From positions 1 to 64,000 of the forward strand of contig CALFIU010000177.1 in NCBI GenBank assembly GCA_937877455.1: DNA of 64,000 nucleotides. The letters are read 5' to 3'. A program made the position numbers and the translations under genes. Source of the stretch: an uncultured Bacteroidales bacterium. GTDB taxonomy: Bacteria; Bacteroidota; Bacteroidia; Bacteroidales; UBA3824. A model generated the notes under the pieces. That model worked only from the letters and a program-made list of their open reading frames with translations, had not been told where the DNA came from and made no database searches. Of the stretch, positions 8,820-15,997 are shown piece after piece (position 1 is the stretch's first letter; the number at the start of each line of letters is the position of its first letter).

Positions 8820-10223
8820 TTAAAACAATAATTTAAGCAATGCAAAACATCCAGCACCAGCAAAAAATCCAAGTAGTGCCAACCAACTTATGTGTTTAAG
8901 ATACCATACAAAATCTATTTTTTCCAATCCCATTGCTGCTACACCAGCTGCACTTCCAATAATTAGAATACTTCCACCTGTTCCTGCGGTGTAGGCAAGT
9001 AATTCCCAAAATACGCCGTCTTGAACAAAGTTTGATAAAAATCCGATAGAATCAGGAGCAGTAACACCGTACATTCCCATTGCACCAGCTACCAACGGAA
9101 CATTATCTACTATTGACGACAACACACCAATAATAATTCCAATTCCATAAACATTGCCACCGCTAATGGTTTCTAAACTTTGCGAAAGTAATGCAAGATG
9201 TCCAGCACTTTGCAATGCGCCAACTGCAGTAAGAATACCGAGGAAAAACAAAATAGTTGGAGTGTCTACAGTGGTTAGAATGTTAGAAACAGTGAAGTCA
9301 ACATGACTTGCCCCTGCCCTACGATGCCAAATTTCTGTAATAACCCAAAAAATACCAAGTACGAGCAACATACCAAGGTATGGTGGAAGATGTAAAAATG
9401 TTTTTAAAATAGGCACTGCAATAAGAGAAGCTATACCCCAATAAAGTGCAAATTTTTGGATTTTTTCTGTTATAGGAGAGTTTTTGTCCTCAAATTTAAT
9501 TTCAGGACGTTCCAAATCGCCTTTTAGTTGCAAACTTAAAACAGCCAAGGGAACAATCATAGAAACCATGCTTGGCACAATAGCTACTTTAATAATGTTG
9601 GCAGCGGTGATTTGTCCGCCAATCCAAAGCATAATTGTAGTTACGTCGCCAATTGGACTCCATGCACCGCCAGCGTTGGCTGCAAGTACAATCATACCAG
9701 CATAAATCCAACGTAAATGCTTGTCTACCACAAGTTTATTAAGCAAAGTTACCATTACAATGGTTGTGGTAAGGTTGTCTAAAACTGCCGACATAAAAAA
9801 AGTTAGTATGCTCAATAGCCACAAAAGCTTTGACTTACTTTTGGTTTTTATCCTATCTGTTATAATACTAAATCCGTTGTGTTTATCTATAATTGCAACG
9901 ATTGTCATGGCGCAAAGCAAGAAAAACAAAACTTCAGATGTGTCGCCAAGGTGTTCGAGGCTTTGTTCTTTAATTATAAAGTCGCTTTTTGCTTCACTTG
10001 GGTCTGCATCTTTGTGATGTAAAAGATATTCATTCCAAGCTTGATTTGAGAGTTGTCCATTTTCGTTTGTTCTATCAAGAATTGCATCTTTGCCAACTAC
10101 AAATAGAACCCACATTAATGCTCCCAAAATTATTGCAGATGCGGCTTTGTCAATTTTTAAGGGGTGTTCTAAGGCTATGGCCGCATACCCAAGAACAAAC
10201 ACCACTACCATTAAAATAAACAT
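8820..10223 (-). CDS. nhaD: NhaD-type Na+/H+ antiporter
   Basis: A 467-residue polytopic membrane protein of the ion-transporter (IT) superfamily. It shows the NhaD pattern: a first helix with YAAIALEHPLKIDKAA, a loop carrying EQSLEHLGDTSEVLFFLLCAMTIV, then AVLDNLTTTIVMVTLL, AANAGGAWSPIGDVTTIM and, in the second half, SSIVDNVPLVAGAMGMYG and TAGTGGSILIIGSAAG. These paired helix-break motifs (DN...T and GG...GD) are the conserved ion-site regions of the family. NhaD exports Na+ or Li+ in exchange for protons across the inner membrane. The length fits the family. It is monocistronic, between a strong terminator and the promoter-like box at 10252. Confidence 0.9.
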   Translation of the reverse strand: MFILMVVVFVLGYAAIALEHPLKIDKAASAIILGALMWVLFVVGKDAILDRTNENGQLSNQAWNEYLLHHKDADPSEAKSDFIIKEQSLEHLGDTSEVLFFLLCAMTIVAIIDKHNGFSIITDRIKTKSKSKLLWLLSILTFFMSAVLDNLTTTIVMVTLLNKLVVDKHLRWIYAGMIVLAANAGGAWSPIGDVTTIMLWIGGQITAANIIKVAIVPSMVSMIVPLAVLSLQLKGDLERPEIKFEDKNSPITEKIQKFALYWGIASLIAVPILKTFLHLPPYLGMLLVLGIFWVITEIWHRRAGASHVDFTVSNILTTVDTPTILFFLGILTAVGALQSAGHLALLSQSLETISGGNVYGIGIIIGVLSSIVDNVPLVAGAMGMYGVTAPDSIGFLSNFVQDGVFWELLAYTAGTGGSILIIGSAAGVAAMGLEKIDFVWYLKHISWLALLGFFAGAGCFALLKLLF

Positions 10224-10251
10224 TTTTTTAAGTTTTTTTATATTTTTTATG

Positions 10252-10259
10252 CAAATTTA
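10252..10259 (-). promoter_or_regulatory. promoter -7 box of nhaD
   Basis: On the minus strand the sequence reads TAAATTTG, a perfect TAnnTTTG match 29 nt before the nhaD start. A TTTG lies 21 nt further upstream (10281-10284). Confidence 0.55.
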
Positions 10260-10419
10260 AAAAGATATGGCATATTTAAACAAAATTTTTGATTTTTTTT
10301 GCAAGATTTTTGCTTAAAAAGTCATTTCAAAATCTACTCTGCCACCATAATATAGAAAATTGTTTACATTTTTAACCAACACCCAATCTGATTTATTTTT
10401 TAGCATGTTTTTTTTGAAC

Positions 10420-10452
10420 AAAAAATCCCAGCTCACAATTTGCAAACTGGGA
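10420..10452 (-). terminator. terminator of the siaB/siaC-like operon
   Basis: On the minus strand TCCCAG (10452-10447) pairs with CTGGGA (10431-10426) and is followed by TTTTTTG. It lies 28 nt after the last gene of the operon. Confidence 0.75.
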
Positions 10453-10479
10453 CGACTTATATGGATAGAATATGGATTT

Positions 10480-10863
10480 TTATTCAAAAGGTAAAAGTTG
10501 TATGGATAACCCTGTGTCAACAACATAATCTTGTATATCGTCGCGCATATCGAGGTCTTCTTCGTGATAATACCATTTTATCTCGGCTTTACCACCATTT
10601 TTTTCAAACATCTTCAATTCATTAAGGATAGAAAGAATCCATTTTGAAGTGCTTGTATTAAAATAAGTTAGTTTAAAAATAAATTGTATATGCGAAGCGT
10701 CTTTTACATAACTTTTTATCCATTCTATTAATGGATTATAAAACCTTGCAGTTTCTTCTAAAAACGATTCGCCACTGATTTCACAAATTCCAGTTTTAGC
10801 ATCAAAATGCACTGTTGGTACAATATAGACACCTTTGCTGCCTTCTATGTGAATGTCTTCCAT
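10480..10863 (-). CDS. SiaC-family (DUF1987) regulatory phosphoprotein A
   Basis: A 127-residue single-domain protein of the DUF1987/SiaC family. The signature parts are present: an opening EDIHIEGSKGVYIVPTVHFD, then GICEISGESFLEET, and the family core LTYFNTSTSKWILSIL, whose Ser/Thr cluster is where the Pseudomonas SiaC protein is phosphorylated. In Pseudomonas, SiaC is phosphorylated by SiaB, dephosphorylated by the PP2C protein SiaA, and in its free form activates the cyclase SiaD. No cyclase is present here, so the target is unknown. It is the last gene of a five-gene minus-strand operon, 24 nt after its paralogue, and is most similar to that neighbour. Confidence 0.85.
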   Translation of the reverse strand: MEDIHIEGSKGVYIVPTVHFDAKTGICEISGESFLEETARFYNPLIEWIKSYVKDASHIQFIFKLTYFNTSTSKWILSILNELKMFEKNGGKAEIKWYYHEEDLDMRDDIQDYVVDTGLSIQLLPFE

Positions 10864-10887
10864 GTTTGTTTTTTGGGTTAAGTTTTG

Positions 10888-11277
10888 TTAAAAAGGAATA
10901 ATATTGATATTCAAGCCTGTATCAATCATGTAGTCTTCGATATCTTCTTCCATATCAGAATCGTTTTCGTCGTAGTGCCAATTAACAACTACTTCGCCAC
11001 CATCTTCTTCGTAATCTTTTAGTACATTAAGTAAGTCAAGAATACAACGTGATGTACTTGTATTAAAATATGTAAGTTTTATTATAAATGCAATTGGTTT
11101 TTTAATTTTTGAAGTATATTCTTCGAGCCAATTGATTAGCGGTTGATAAAATTCCGCCGTATCTTCCAAAAAGGATTCTCCCGACAATTCGCAGATTCCT
11201 GTTTTGGCGTTAAAATTAACCGAAGGTGTAAAAAAGTTTTTGTGTGATCCTTCAATTACAATATCCTCTAATTCCAT
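10888..11277 (-). CDS. SiaC-family (DUF1987) regulatory phosphoprotein B
   Basis: A 129-residue paralogue of the flanking gene. It has the same blocks: LEDIVIEGSHKNFFTPSVNF, GICELSGESFLEDTAEFY, and LTYFNTSTSRCILDLLNVL around the phosphoacceptor Ser/Thr cluster, then an acidic DENDSDMEEDIEDYMIDTG tail. It lies 34 nt after the first SiaB-like kinase gene on the same strand. It probably binds and is phosphorylated by that kinase or its neighbour. Two SiaC genes in direct succession suggest duplication within the operon. Confidence 0.85.
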   Translation of the reverse strand: MELEDIVIEGSHKNFFTPSVNFNAKTGICELSGESFLEDTAEFYQPLINWLEEYTSKIKKPIAFIIKLTYFNTSTSRCILDLLNVLKDYEEDGGEVVVNWHYDENDSDMEEDIEDYMIDTGLNINIIPF

Positions 11278-11311
11278 ATTCTTATTCTTTATTTTTATGT
11301 TTACCTTTTTT

Positions 11312-11884
11312 TTAGTTTCCTTGTTCGTCTTTTTCTATCTTAACGGCAATTGAGAAGAACGATTCTTCGTCGTTTACCGGAGTAAGTTCAATATCAAGAG
11401 GGCTTTCTGCGGTTAATGCTACTTGGATAAGACCAATGTTTCCACTGTTTTTCTTACCTTCGTTTGCCAATCTCCGTTGTTCGCGACGATATTCGCGAAG
11501 GCTATCGCGATCGAGGGAATTAATTTTTTCACATTTTTCTATAACTGGTTCAATATCAGAGTTTTTTACCACATTGCCTGTAACAAATGTGTAATAATTT
11601 CCAAATTCACCAATTACCAACGTTCCCATTCCCATAACACGACCATTTCCTACATTGCATGTTTCTGCACTATATAGCCATACGTTTTGGGCAAGTTCCA
11701 TAAAAACTTTAAATATTTTGCTCTTTGCTTTTGCATCGCCGCTTGAAGTTACCACTTCTATGTTTTCGCCAATTACTGACATTATTCTTTCGTCAATAGG
11801 TCCTTTGTATGATACCAATATGTTTTGTTGCAATAAGTTATGGTATTCATACAAACTAAAATCGTGTATTTCGCCTGTTTTCAT
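11312..11884 (-). CDS. SiaB-family protein kinase (DUF6272) A
   Basis: A 190-residue protein with a GHKL-like ATPase fold of the SiaB/DUF6272 family. Visible motifs are the N-box-like helix KVFMELAQNVWLYS, a central VMGMGTLVIGEF strand pair, the EKCEKINSLDRDSLREYRRE helix, and the glycine motif SGNIGLIQVALTA. SiaB proteins phosphorylate the SiaC partner on Ser/Thr. The gene lies between SiaC-type genes on both sides in the operon, 62 nt after one of them and 34 nt before the next. It has no sensor domain or membrane segment, so input must come from a partner. Confidence 0.85.
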   Translation of the reverse strand: MKTGEIHDFSLYEYHNLLQQNILVSYKGPIDERIMSVIGENIEVVTSSGDAKAKSKIFKVFMELAQNVWLYSAETCNVGNGRVMGMGTLVIGEFGNYYTFVTGNVVKNSDIEPVIEKCEKINSLDRDSLREYRREQRRLANEGKKNSGNIGLIQVALTAESPLDIELTPVNDEESFFSIAVKIEKDEQGN

Positions 11885-11946
11885 ATTCTATTGGCTTTTT
11901 GGTATAGCAAAATTATATATTTTTTGACATATTGTTAAAAATTCCG

Positions 11947-12354
11947 TTAATTTTTTAAGGAAGAGTTGGGTATTTTATTAATTGTTAACCCAGTTTCTAT
12001 TGTAAAGTCCTCTACTTCTTCCAATTCTTCGTCAATGTCCTCGTCGGAATCATCGTAATACCAATTGACAGTAACTTCGCCACCATTTTTTTGGTATGTT
12101 TTTAACATATTAAGCAAATCAACAAGGCATTTTGAGCTGCTTGTATTAAAATAACTGAGCTTAAAGTTGAATGTCAGTGGTTTTTTTATAGTTTCGGTAT
12201 ATTCTTTTATCCATGCAAACAGTGGCGTATAAAATTTTATGGTCTCTTCCAAATATGATTCTCCTGCAAGTTCACATATTCCTGTTTCGACCTCAAAATT
12301 CACTGTTGGCACAAAATATGCCTCGTGTAAACCTTTTATATGAATGTCATTCAT
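11947..12354 (-). CDS. SiaC-family (DUF1987) regulatory phosphoprotein C
   Basis: A 135-residue DUF1987/SiaC protein with NDIHIKGLHEAYFVPTVNF, GICELAGESYLEET and the phosphoacceptor core LSYFNTSSSKCLVDLLNML. It has a longer acidic stretch (DDSDEDIDEELEEVEDF) than its two paralogues. Its ATG overlaps the end of the upstream SiaB-like gene by 8 nt, so the two are probably translationally coupled and made together. This pairing points to a dedicated kinase-substrate couple. Confidence 0.85.
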   Translation of the reverse strand: MNDIHIKGLHEAYFVPTVNFEVETGICELAGESYLEETIKFYTPLFAWIKEYTETIKKPLTFNFKLSYFNTSSSKCLVDLLNMLKTYQKNGGEVTVNWYYDDSDEDIDEELEEVEDFTIETGLTINKIPNSSLKN

Positions 12355-12937
12355 TTATTGTAGATTTTTTAGGTGTTTTGCATAATGTTTTTTTCTCTGA
12401 CGGCTGTTCTTTATTTATACGCACATTAACGATATAAAAATATTCGTCTTCAGAGCACTTTATAAGTCCATATTCTATTGGGTTGTCGGCAGTTAGGGCA
12501 ACTTGTATTAACCCGATGTTGCCACCTCCCTTTTCTCCTGCTGGCATATTGCGTTGGAGACGACGATATTCTCGTAACTTTTCGCGGCTCATGGAGTTTA
12601 TGTTGTCGCATTTTTCCATTACTGGTATTATGTTTTCCATTGTTGTTTTGTTACCAGTGGAAAACTCAAAACAATCGTCGAATTCCCTAATAATCATCGT
12701 GCCAATGCCCATATCTTCGCCCGTTGCCGATTTTGCTCTTTCTAAACTATAGAGTGATATGTTTTGCGCCAATTCTATGAATATTTTAAACACTTTTTTG
12801 TTTACTTTTTCATCAGATGATAGCGTCCCTTCTATATCCTTAGCCAAAACCGACAAAACCTCGGTGTCAAACATTCCAGTGTATGAAATTGAAATGTTAT
12901 CGAGCATGCTTTTTTCGTTATTTGTGTTTTCGCTCAT
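12347..12937 (-). CDS. SiaB-family protein kinase (DUF6272) B
   Basis: A 196-residue SiaB/DUF6272-type kinase and the first gene of the operon. Motifs are KVFKIFIELAQNISLYSLER (N-box-like), DMGIGTMIIREF, NINSMSREKLREYRRLQRN and GGGNIGLIQVALTADNP (glycine motif). It overlaps the next gene (SiaC C) by 8 nt. The predicted activity is ATP-dependent phosphorylation of a SiaC-type partner in the cytoplasm. The upstream 330 nt hold no perfect TAnnTTTG box in the expected place, so the promoter is not assigned. Confidence 0.85.
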   Translation of the reverse strand: MSENTNNEKSMLDNISISYTGMFDTEVLSVLAKDIEGTLSSDEKVNKKVFKIFIELAQNISLYSLERAKSATGEDMGIGTMIIREFDDCFEFSTGNKTTMENIIPVMEKCDNINSMSREKLREYRRLQRNMPAGEKGGGNIGLIQVALTADNPIEYGLIKCSEDEYFYIVNVRINKEQPSEKKTLCKTPKKSTINE

Positions 12938-13267
12938 TATCGAAGTTTTTTTGCTTTTTACTTTTTATATTCAATAATCAAACCATTTTGTAAAATTTTG
13001 AAACTTTTTTTTAAAATAGTTATTATTGTTAATAATAAGTTTTGCATGGCTTAAATTAGGCTCTGCATTTATCTATTTAACATCAAAGTTCAAATTTATT
13101 AACTTTTGTATTATTTCTGCAAATTTTTTTGATTATTTTTTTTATTATTTACATGTTTTGATTTAAAATTGTCTGTTATTCAATTTATTATAATTCTTAC
13201 TAAAAATTTTTATCTTTTTAAAGATTAAATATAATAAAGTGTTTTTTTTACTATTCCTTATTTAGTA

Positions 13268-13337
13268 CGTTAATTTCATTTGAACGGACTGACACGCAGA
13301 TCCGCCCGCATTGATGTAGATTCAAATGAAATTGGTG
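13268..13337. repeat. dispersed palindromic element, copy 2
   Basis: CGTTAATTTCATTTGAA (13268-13284) and TTCAAATGAAATTGGTG (13321-13337) are inverted repeats with 13 perfect inner bases (AATTTCATTTGAA). They enclose GACACGCAGATCCGCCC. The segment GCATTGATGTAGATTCAAATG is also found, with one change, in the copy at 35281. Confidence 0.75.
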
Positions 13338-13392
13338 TGGTTAATTTAGATTAATTACTTTAATTTTTAGTGTATTGTTTACAAAATTTATT

Positions 13393-13400
13393 TAATTTTG
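13393..13400 (+). promoter_or_regulatory. promoter -7 box of the esterase gene
   Basis: TAATTTTG, a perfect TAnnTTTG match, with a TTGTTT stretch about 13 nt further upstream. It places transcription start near 13407, beyond the ATG at 13405, and so supports the start at 13444. Confidence 0.6.
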
Positions 13401-13443
13401 CGGTGTGTTTTTTGTTATGCAAAAAAACAAAAGTATAATTGAT

Positions 13444-14241
13444 ATGAAAAAAATTTTTACATTATTTCTTACATTTTGCGTAGTTACTTTTGCTATTGGT
13501 CAAAGTAATAATCTTTTGCGAGATGTTTTTGAAAAAAAAATATATATAGATTCATTAGGAACGGTTTTAAATTATCGTTTTTTAACTCCCAAAAACTATA
13601 ATGATACAACGTTTTATCCTCTTGTGTTGTTTTTACATGGAGCTGGCGAACGTGGACACGACAATGAGTCGCAACTTAACTATGTTGATAAGGTGTTTGG
13701 TTCGGAAGTTTTTCGCGAAAAATTTCCTTGTTATGTTGTTTTGCCTCAATGCGATTCGGCTTTTAGATGGTGCGAAACCAATTGGAGTCTTCTTCGTCAT
13801 AATATACCTAAAAATCCATCTGTTTATCTTTCGGCAACCAACCAACTTGTTGATAGTTTGATTGATTGCCTAAATGTTGATATATCGAGATTGTATATTA
13901 CTGGTATGTCGATGGGTGGTTTTGGAACTTGGGACTTAATTTCTCGCTATCCTCAAAAATTTGCGGCTGCAATTCCAATTTGTGGAGGAGCTGATGAAAA
14001 TATGGCTTGTAGGCTAAAAGACATTCCAATAAGAACTTACCATGGCGCAATTGATAAATTGGTAAAAGTTAGTAGAACGCGCAACATTGTGACGGCTATT
14101 AGAAATTGTGGTGGCAAAAAAATCTATTACAAAGAATATCCAAAATCGGGTCATTTAATATGGAACAAAGTTTATGCCGAGCCAGGATTGTTTGAATGGT
14201 TGTTTAGTCAAAAAAAAGATATTAACCTTGATTATAAATAA
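13444..14241 (+). CDS. exported alpha/beta-hydrolase (esterase/peptidase-like)
   Basis: A 265-residue protein with a signal peptide (MKKIFTLFLTFCVVTFAIGQ). The alpha/beta-hydrolase fold is visible: YPLVLFLHGAGERG (oxyanion region), the nucleophile elbow ITGMSMGGFGTW with Ser, an Asp in YHGAIDKLV, and the catalytic His in YPKSGHLIW. It resembles the prolyl-oligopeptidase/PHB-depolymerase-like exported esterases that are common in Bacteroidota, often acting on acylated polysaccharides. The substrate is unknown. The start at 13444 is preferred over an ATG at 13405 because it opens the signal peptide and lies downstream of the predicted transcription start. It is followed after 5 nt by an SGNH hydrolase gene, so the two probably act together. 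Confidence 0.75.
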   Translation: MKKIFTLFLTFCVVTFAIGQSNNLLRDVFEKKIYIDSLGTVLNYRFLTPKNYNDTTFYPLVLFLHGAGERGHDNESQLNYVDKVFGSEVFREKFPCYVVLPQCDSAFRWCETNWSLLRHNIPKNPSVYLSATNQLVDSLIDCLNVDISRLYITGMSMGGFGTWDLISRYPQKFAAAIPICGGADENMACRLKDIPIRTYHGAIDKLVKVSRTRNIVTAIRNCGGKKIYYKEYPKSGHLIWNKVYAEPGLFEWLFSQKKDINLDYK

Positions 14242-14246
14242 TTATT

Positions 14247-15017
14247 ATGAAAAATTCTCTTAGCATTGTGTTTATGTTGCTAATTGTAACTGTTATTTTG
14301 ACGGTTTATTCGCTTGTTAGTCCAAAACTTGAAGTGGCTGGGGTAGAAATAAAAAAATCAGAAATAGGCACATTTCTCGTTGGTGATACCACACCTATAT
14401 ATATTGATGCAGCCATCGAGCACGAGGTTAGCAAAAAAACGGGCATTGATAGCAGTAGCCAACGTATTTTGCTTATTGGCGATAGTATGTTGGAACAATT
14501 TAGATGGCGTTTACGTGATTATTGCGCCGAAAATGGGCACGAAATGCAATCTGTAATATGGTATAGTTCTCAAACAGAGTGGTATGGTATTTCTGATACA
14601 TTGAAATATTTTATTAATAAAACAAATCCAACATATATTATTTTAATTCTTGGTGCCAATGAATTGTTTGTAAGCAACATAATTGCAAAACGTACACCTT
14701 ATGTAAAACATATTCTCGAACAAATAGGCGACATACCTTTTATTTGGGTTGGACCCCCTAATTGGCGCGAAGATACAGGTATTAATACATTGATAGTCAA
14801 CAATGTAGGAACAAGACGCTTTTTTCCTTCCAAAAATCTAACGTTTAAAAGATATGCCGATGGTGCGCATCCTAAACCCGAATCGGCTTTTATGTGGATG
14901 GATAGCGTTGCCACTTTTATAATGCAAAAAAGTCGCTACCCAATTTTACTTAATACGCCAACAAAAAAATATTTTGGTTCGCCAAACACAACTATCTTGC
15001 AACCGTGGAAACGTTGA
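14247..15017 (+). CDS. SGNH/GDSL-type hydrolase, membrane anchored
   Basis: A 256-residue protein with one N-terminal helix (IVFMLLIVTVILTVYSLV). It has the SGNH blocks: LLIGDSMLEQF (nucleophile Ser), ILILGANELF (Asn block) and the final DGAHPKPES (Asp-His pair). Related proteins in this phylum are O-acetyl esterases or acyltransferases acting outside the membrane on cell-surface sugars. It lies 5 nt after an exported esterase gene and is probably co-transcribed. No MBOAT partner is adjacent. Confidence 0.75.
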   Translation: MKNSLSIVFMLLIVTVILTVYSLVSPKLEVAGVEIKKSEIGTFLVGDTTPIYIDAAIEHEVSKKTGIDSSSQRILLIGDSMLEQFRWRLRDYCAENGHEMQSVIWYSSQTEWYGISDTLKYFINKTNPTYIILILGANELFVSNIIAKRTPYVKHILEQIGDIPFIWVGPPNWREDTGINTLIVNNVGTRRFFPSKNLTFKRYADGAHPKPESAFMWMDSVATFIMQKSRYPILLNTPTKKYFGSPNTTILQPWKR

Positions 15018-15112
15018 ATATTCAAAAAATACGATTGTTTAGATTATTTTTTAAAATTTATTTCTTAAAAAAAAATTAAACATTAACGGATTTTGATTTA
15101 AATATTTTGTTC

Positions 15113-15120
15113 TACATTTG
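15113..15120 (+). promoter_or_regulatory. promoter -7 box of the universal stress protein gene
   Basis: TACATTTG, a perfect TAnnTTTG match, 21 nt before the ATG. A TTTG lies at 15092-15095, 17 nt upstream. Confidence 0.6.
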
Positions 15121-15141
15121 GAAAAATTTTAGAACTTTAAA

Positions 15142-15924
15142 ATGGGAAAAACAATTGTAGTTGCGTGGGATTTCTCCCAATATTCAGAATTTGCATTAAA
15201 CTATGCTATTTATTTTGCCAACCACTTTAGGGCAGGAATAAAATTGGCTCATATTGCAAAAAATGATAAGGAGTTGGCAGAAACGGAACAAAAATTGCAA
15301 ATAAAAATTAGAGAACTTGCTAAGATTTTCAATGGAGAAACTGGTTATCAAATAAAAACTGGAAATCTTTACACCGAAATAGGTCGTATAGCCGCCGAAA
15401 ATTTTGCAATACTTGTTATAATGGGAACACCAGGAGCAAATGGTTTTCAAAAAATAACGGGTAGCAGGGCGTTAAGGGTTATTACAGGTAATGAAATTCC
15501 ATTTTTGGTTATACATCGTGCCATGAAACAACAACTAAAAAGAGTTCTTTTTTTGGTTGGCGACAATAAAGAAACGTTACAAAAACTACCACAAGCAAAG
15601 TTTTTGTCTGACAATTTTTCGGGGTTGACTTTTGAAGTTTGTTATCTTGATGTTTTTGCGTTACATCCTAATATTTCGGTAGTTACAGAGTTTTTTGATA
15701 AACAAAAAATAAAATACGAAAAAAAGGTTTTAAAAGGTAAAAATTTACATGAAGCAGCAACAGAATATTTAAAAAACGGAGCTGTTTGCAACATGGCGAT
15801 AACAATGACATCAAAAAATCCAAGTATCGCAGATAGGTTTTTGGGTATTGATGAAGAAAAAATTATTTTCAACGATGCAAAAATTCCTGTTATGTGCATA
15901 AATCTAAAGCAAGAAATTTTATAG
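15142..15924 (+). CDS. tandem-domain universal stress protein (UspA family)
   Basis: A 260-residue cytoplasmic protein with two Usp-type halves. The first (1-130) opens with IVVAWDFSQYSEFALNYAIYFA and ends with the nucleotide-binding loop MGTPGANGFQKITGSRALRV and PFLVIHR. The second half (131-260) repeats the fold (RVLFLVGDNKET...; IPVMCINL) but lacks an intact glycine loop. Tandem Usp proteins bind ATP or AMP and respond to starvation or stress. It has its own promoter and lies 73 nt before the PP2C-type phosphatase gene. Confidence 0.8.
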   Translation: MGKTIVVAWDFSQYSEFALNYAIYFANHFRAGIKLAHIAKNDKELAETEQKLQIKIRELAKIFNGETGYQIKTGNLYTEIGRIAAENFAILVIMGTPGANGFQKITGSRALRVITGNEIPFLVIHRAMKQQLKRVLFLVGDNKETLQKLPQAKFLSDNFSGLTFEVCYLDVFALHPNISVVTEFFDKQKIKYEKKVLKGKNLHEAATEYLKNGAVCNMAITMTSKNPSIADRFLGIDEEKIIFNDAKIPVMCINLKQEIL

Positions 15925-15966
15925 TTTTAATTGCAAAATAAAAAAAAATAAATAAATTTGGCATTA

Positions 15967-15974
15967 TAAATTTG
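15967..15974 (+). promoter_or_regulatory. promoter -7 box of the PP2C phosphatase gene
   Basis: TAAATTTG, a perfect TAnnTTTG match, 24 nt before the ATG at 15998. I see no clear -33 TTTG. Confidence 0.5.
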
Positions 15975-15997
15975 CAATTTTATCCATTAGGCATAAT

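Larger units (their letters stand above)
12938..13443. other. 506-bp divergent intergenic region
   Basis: Very AT-rich sequence between the siaB/siaC-like operon and the esterase gene. It contains a palindromic repeat (13268-13337) and the esterase promoter (13393-13400). I see no coding frame or tRNA in the remainder. Confidence 0.5.

Noticed and set aside
9484..10219. Plus-strand open frames across nhaD
   Set aside because: They are antisense shadows of the membrane-protein codons; no start context or family match is seen.
12938..13267. Promoter of the siaB/siaC-like operon
   Set aside because: No TAnnTTTG box at a plausible distance was found on the minus strand, so none is called.
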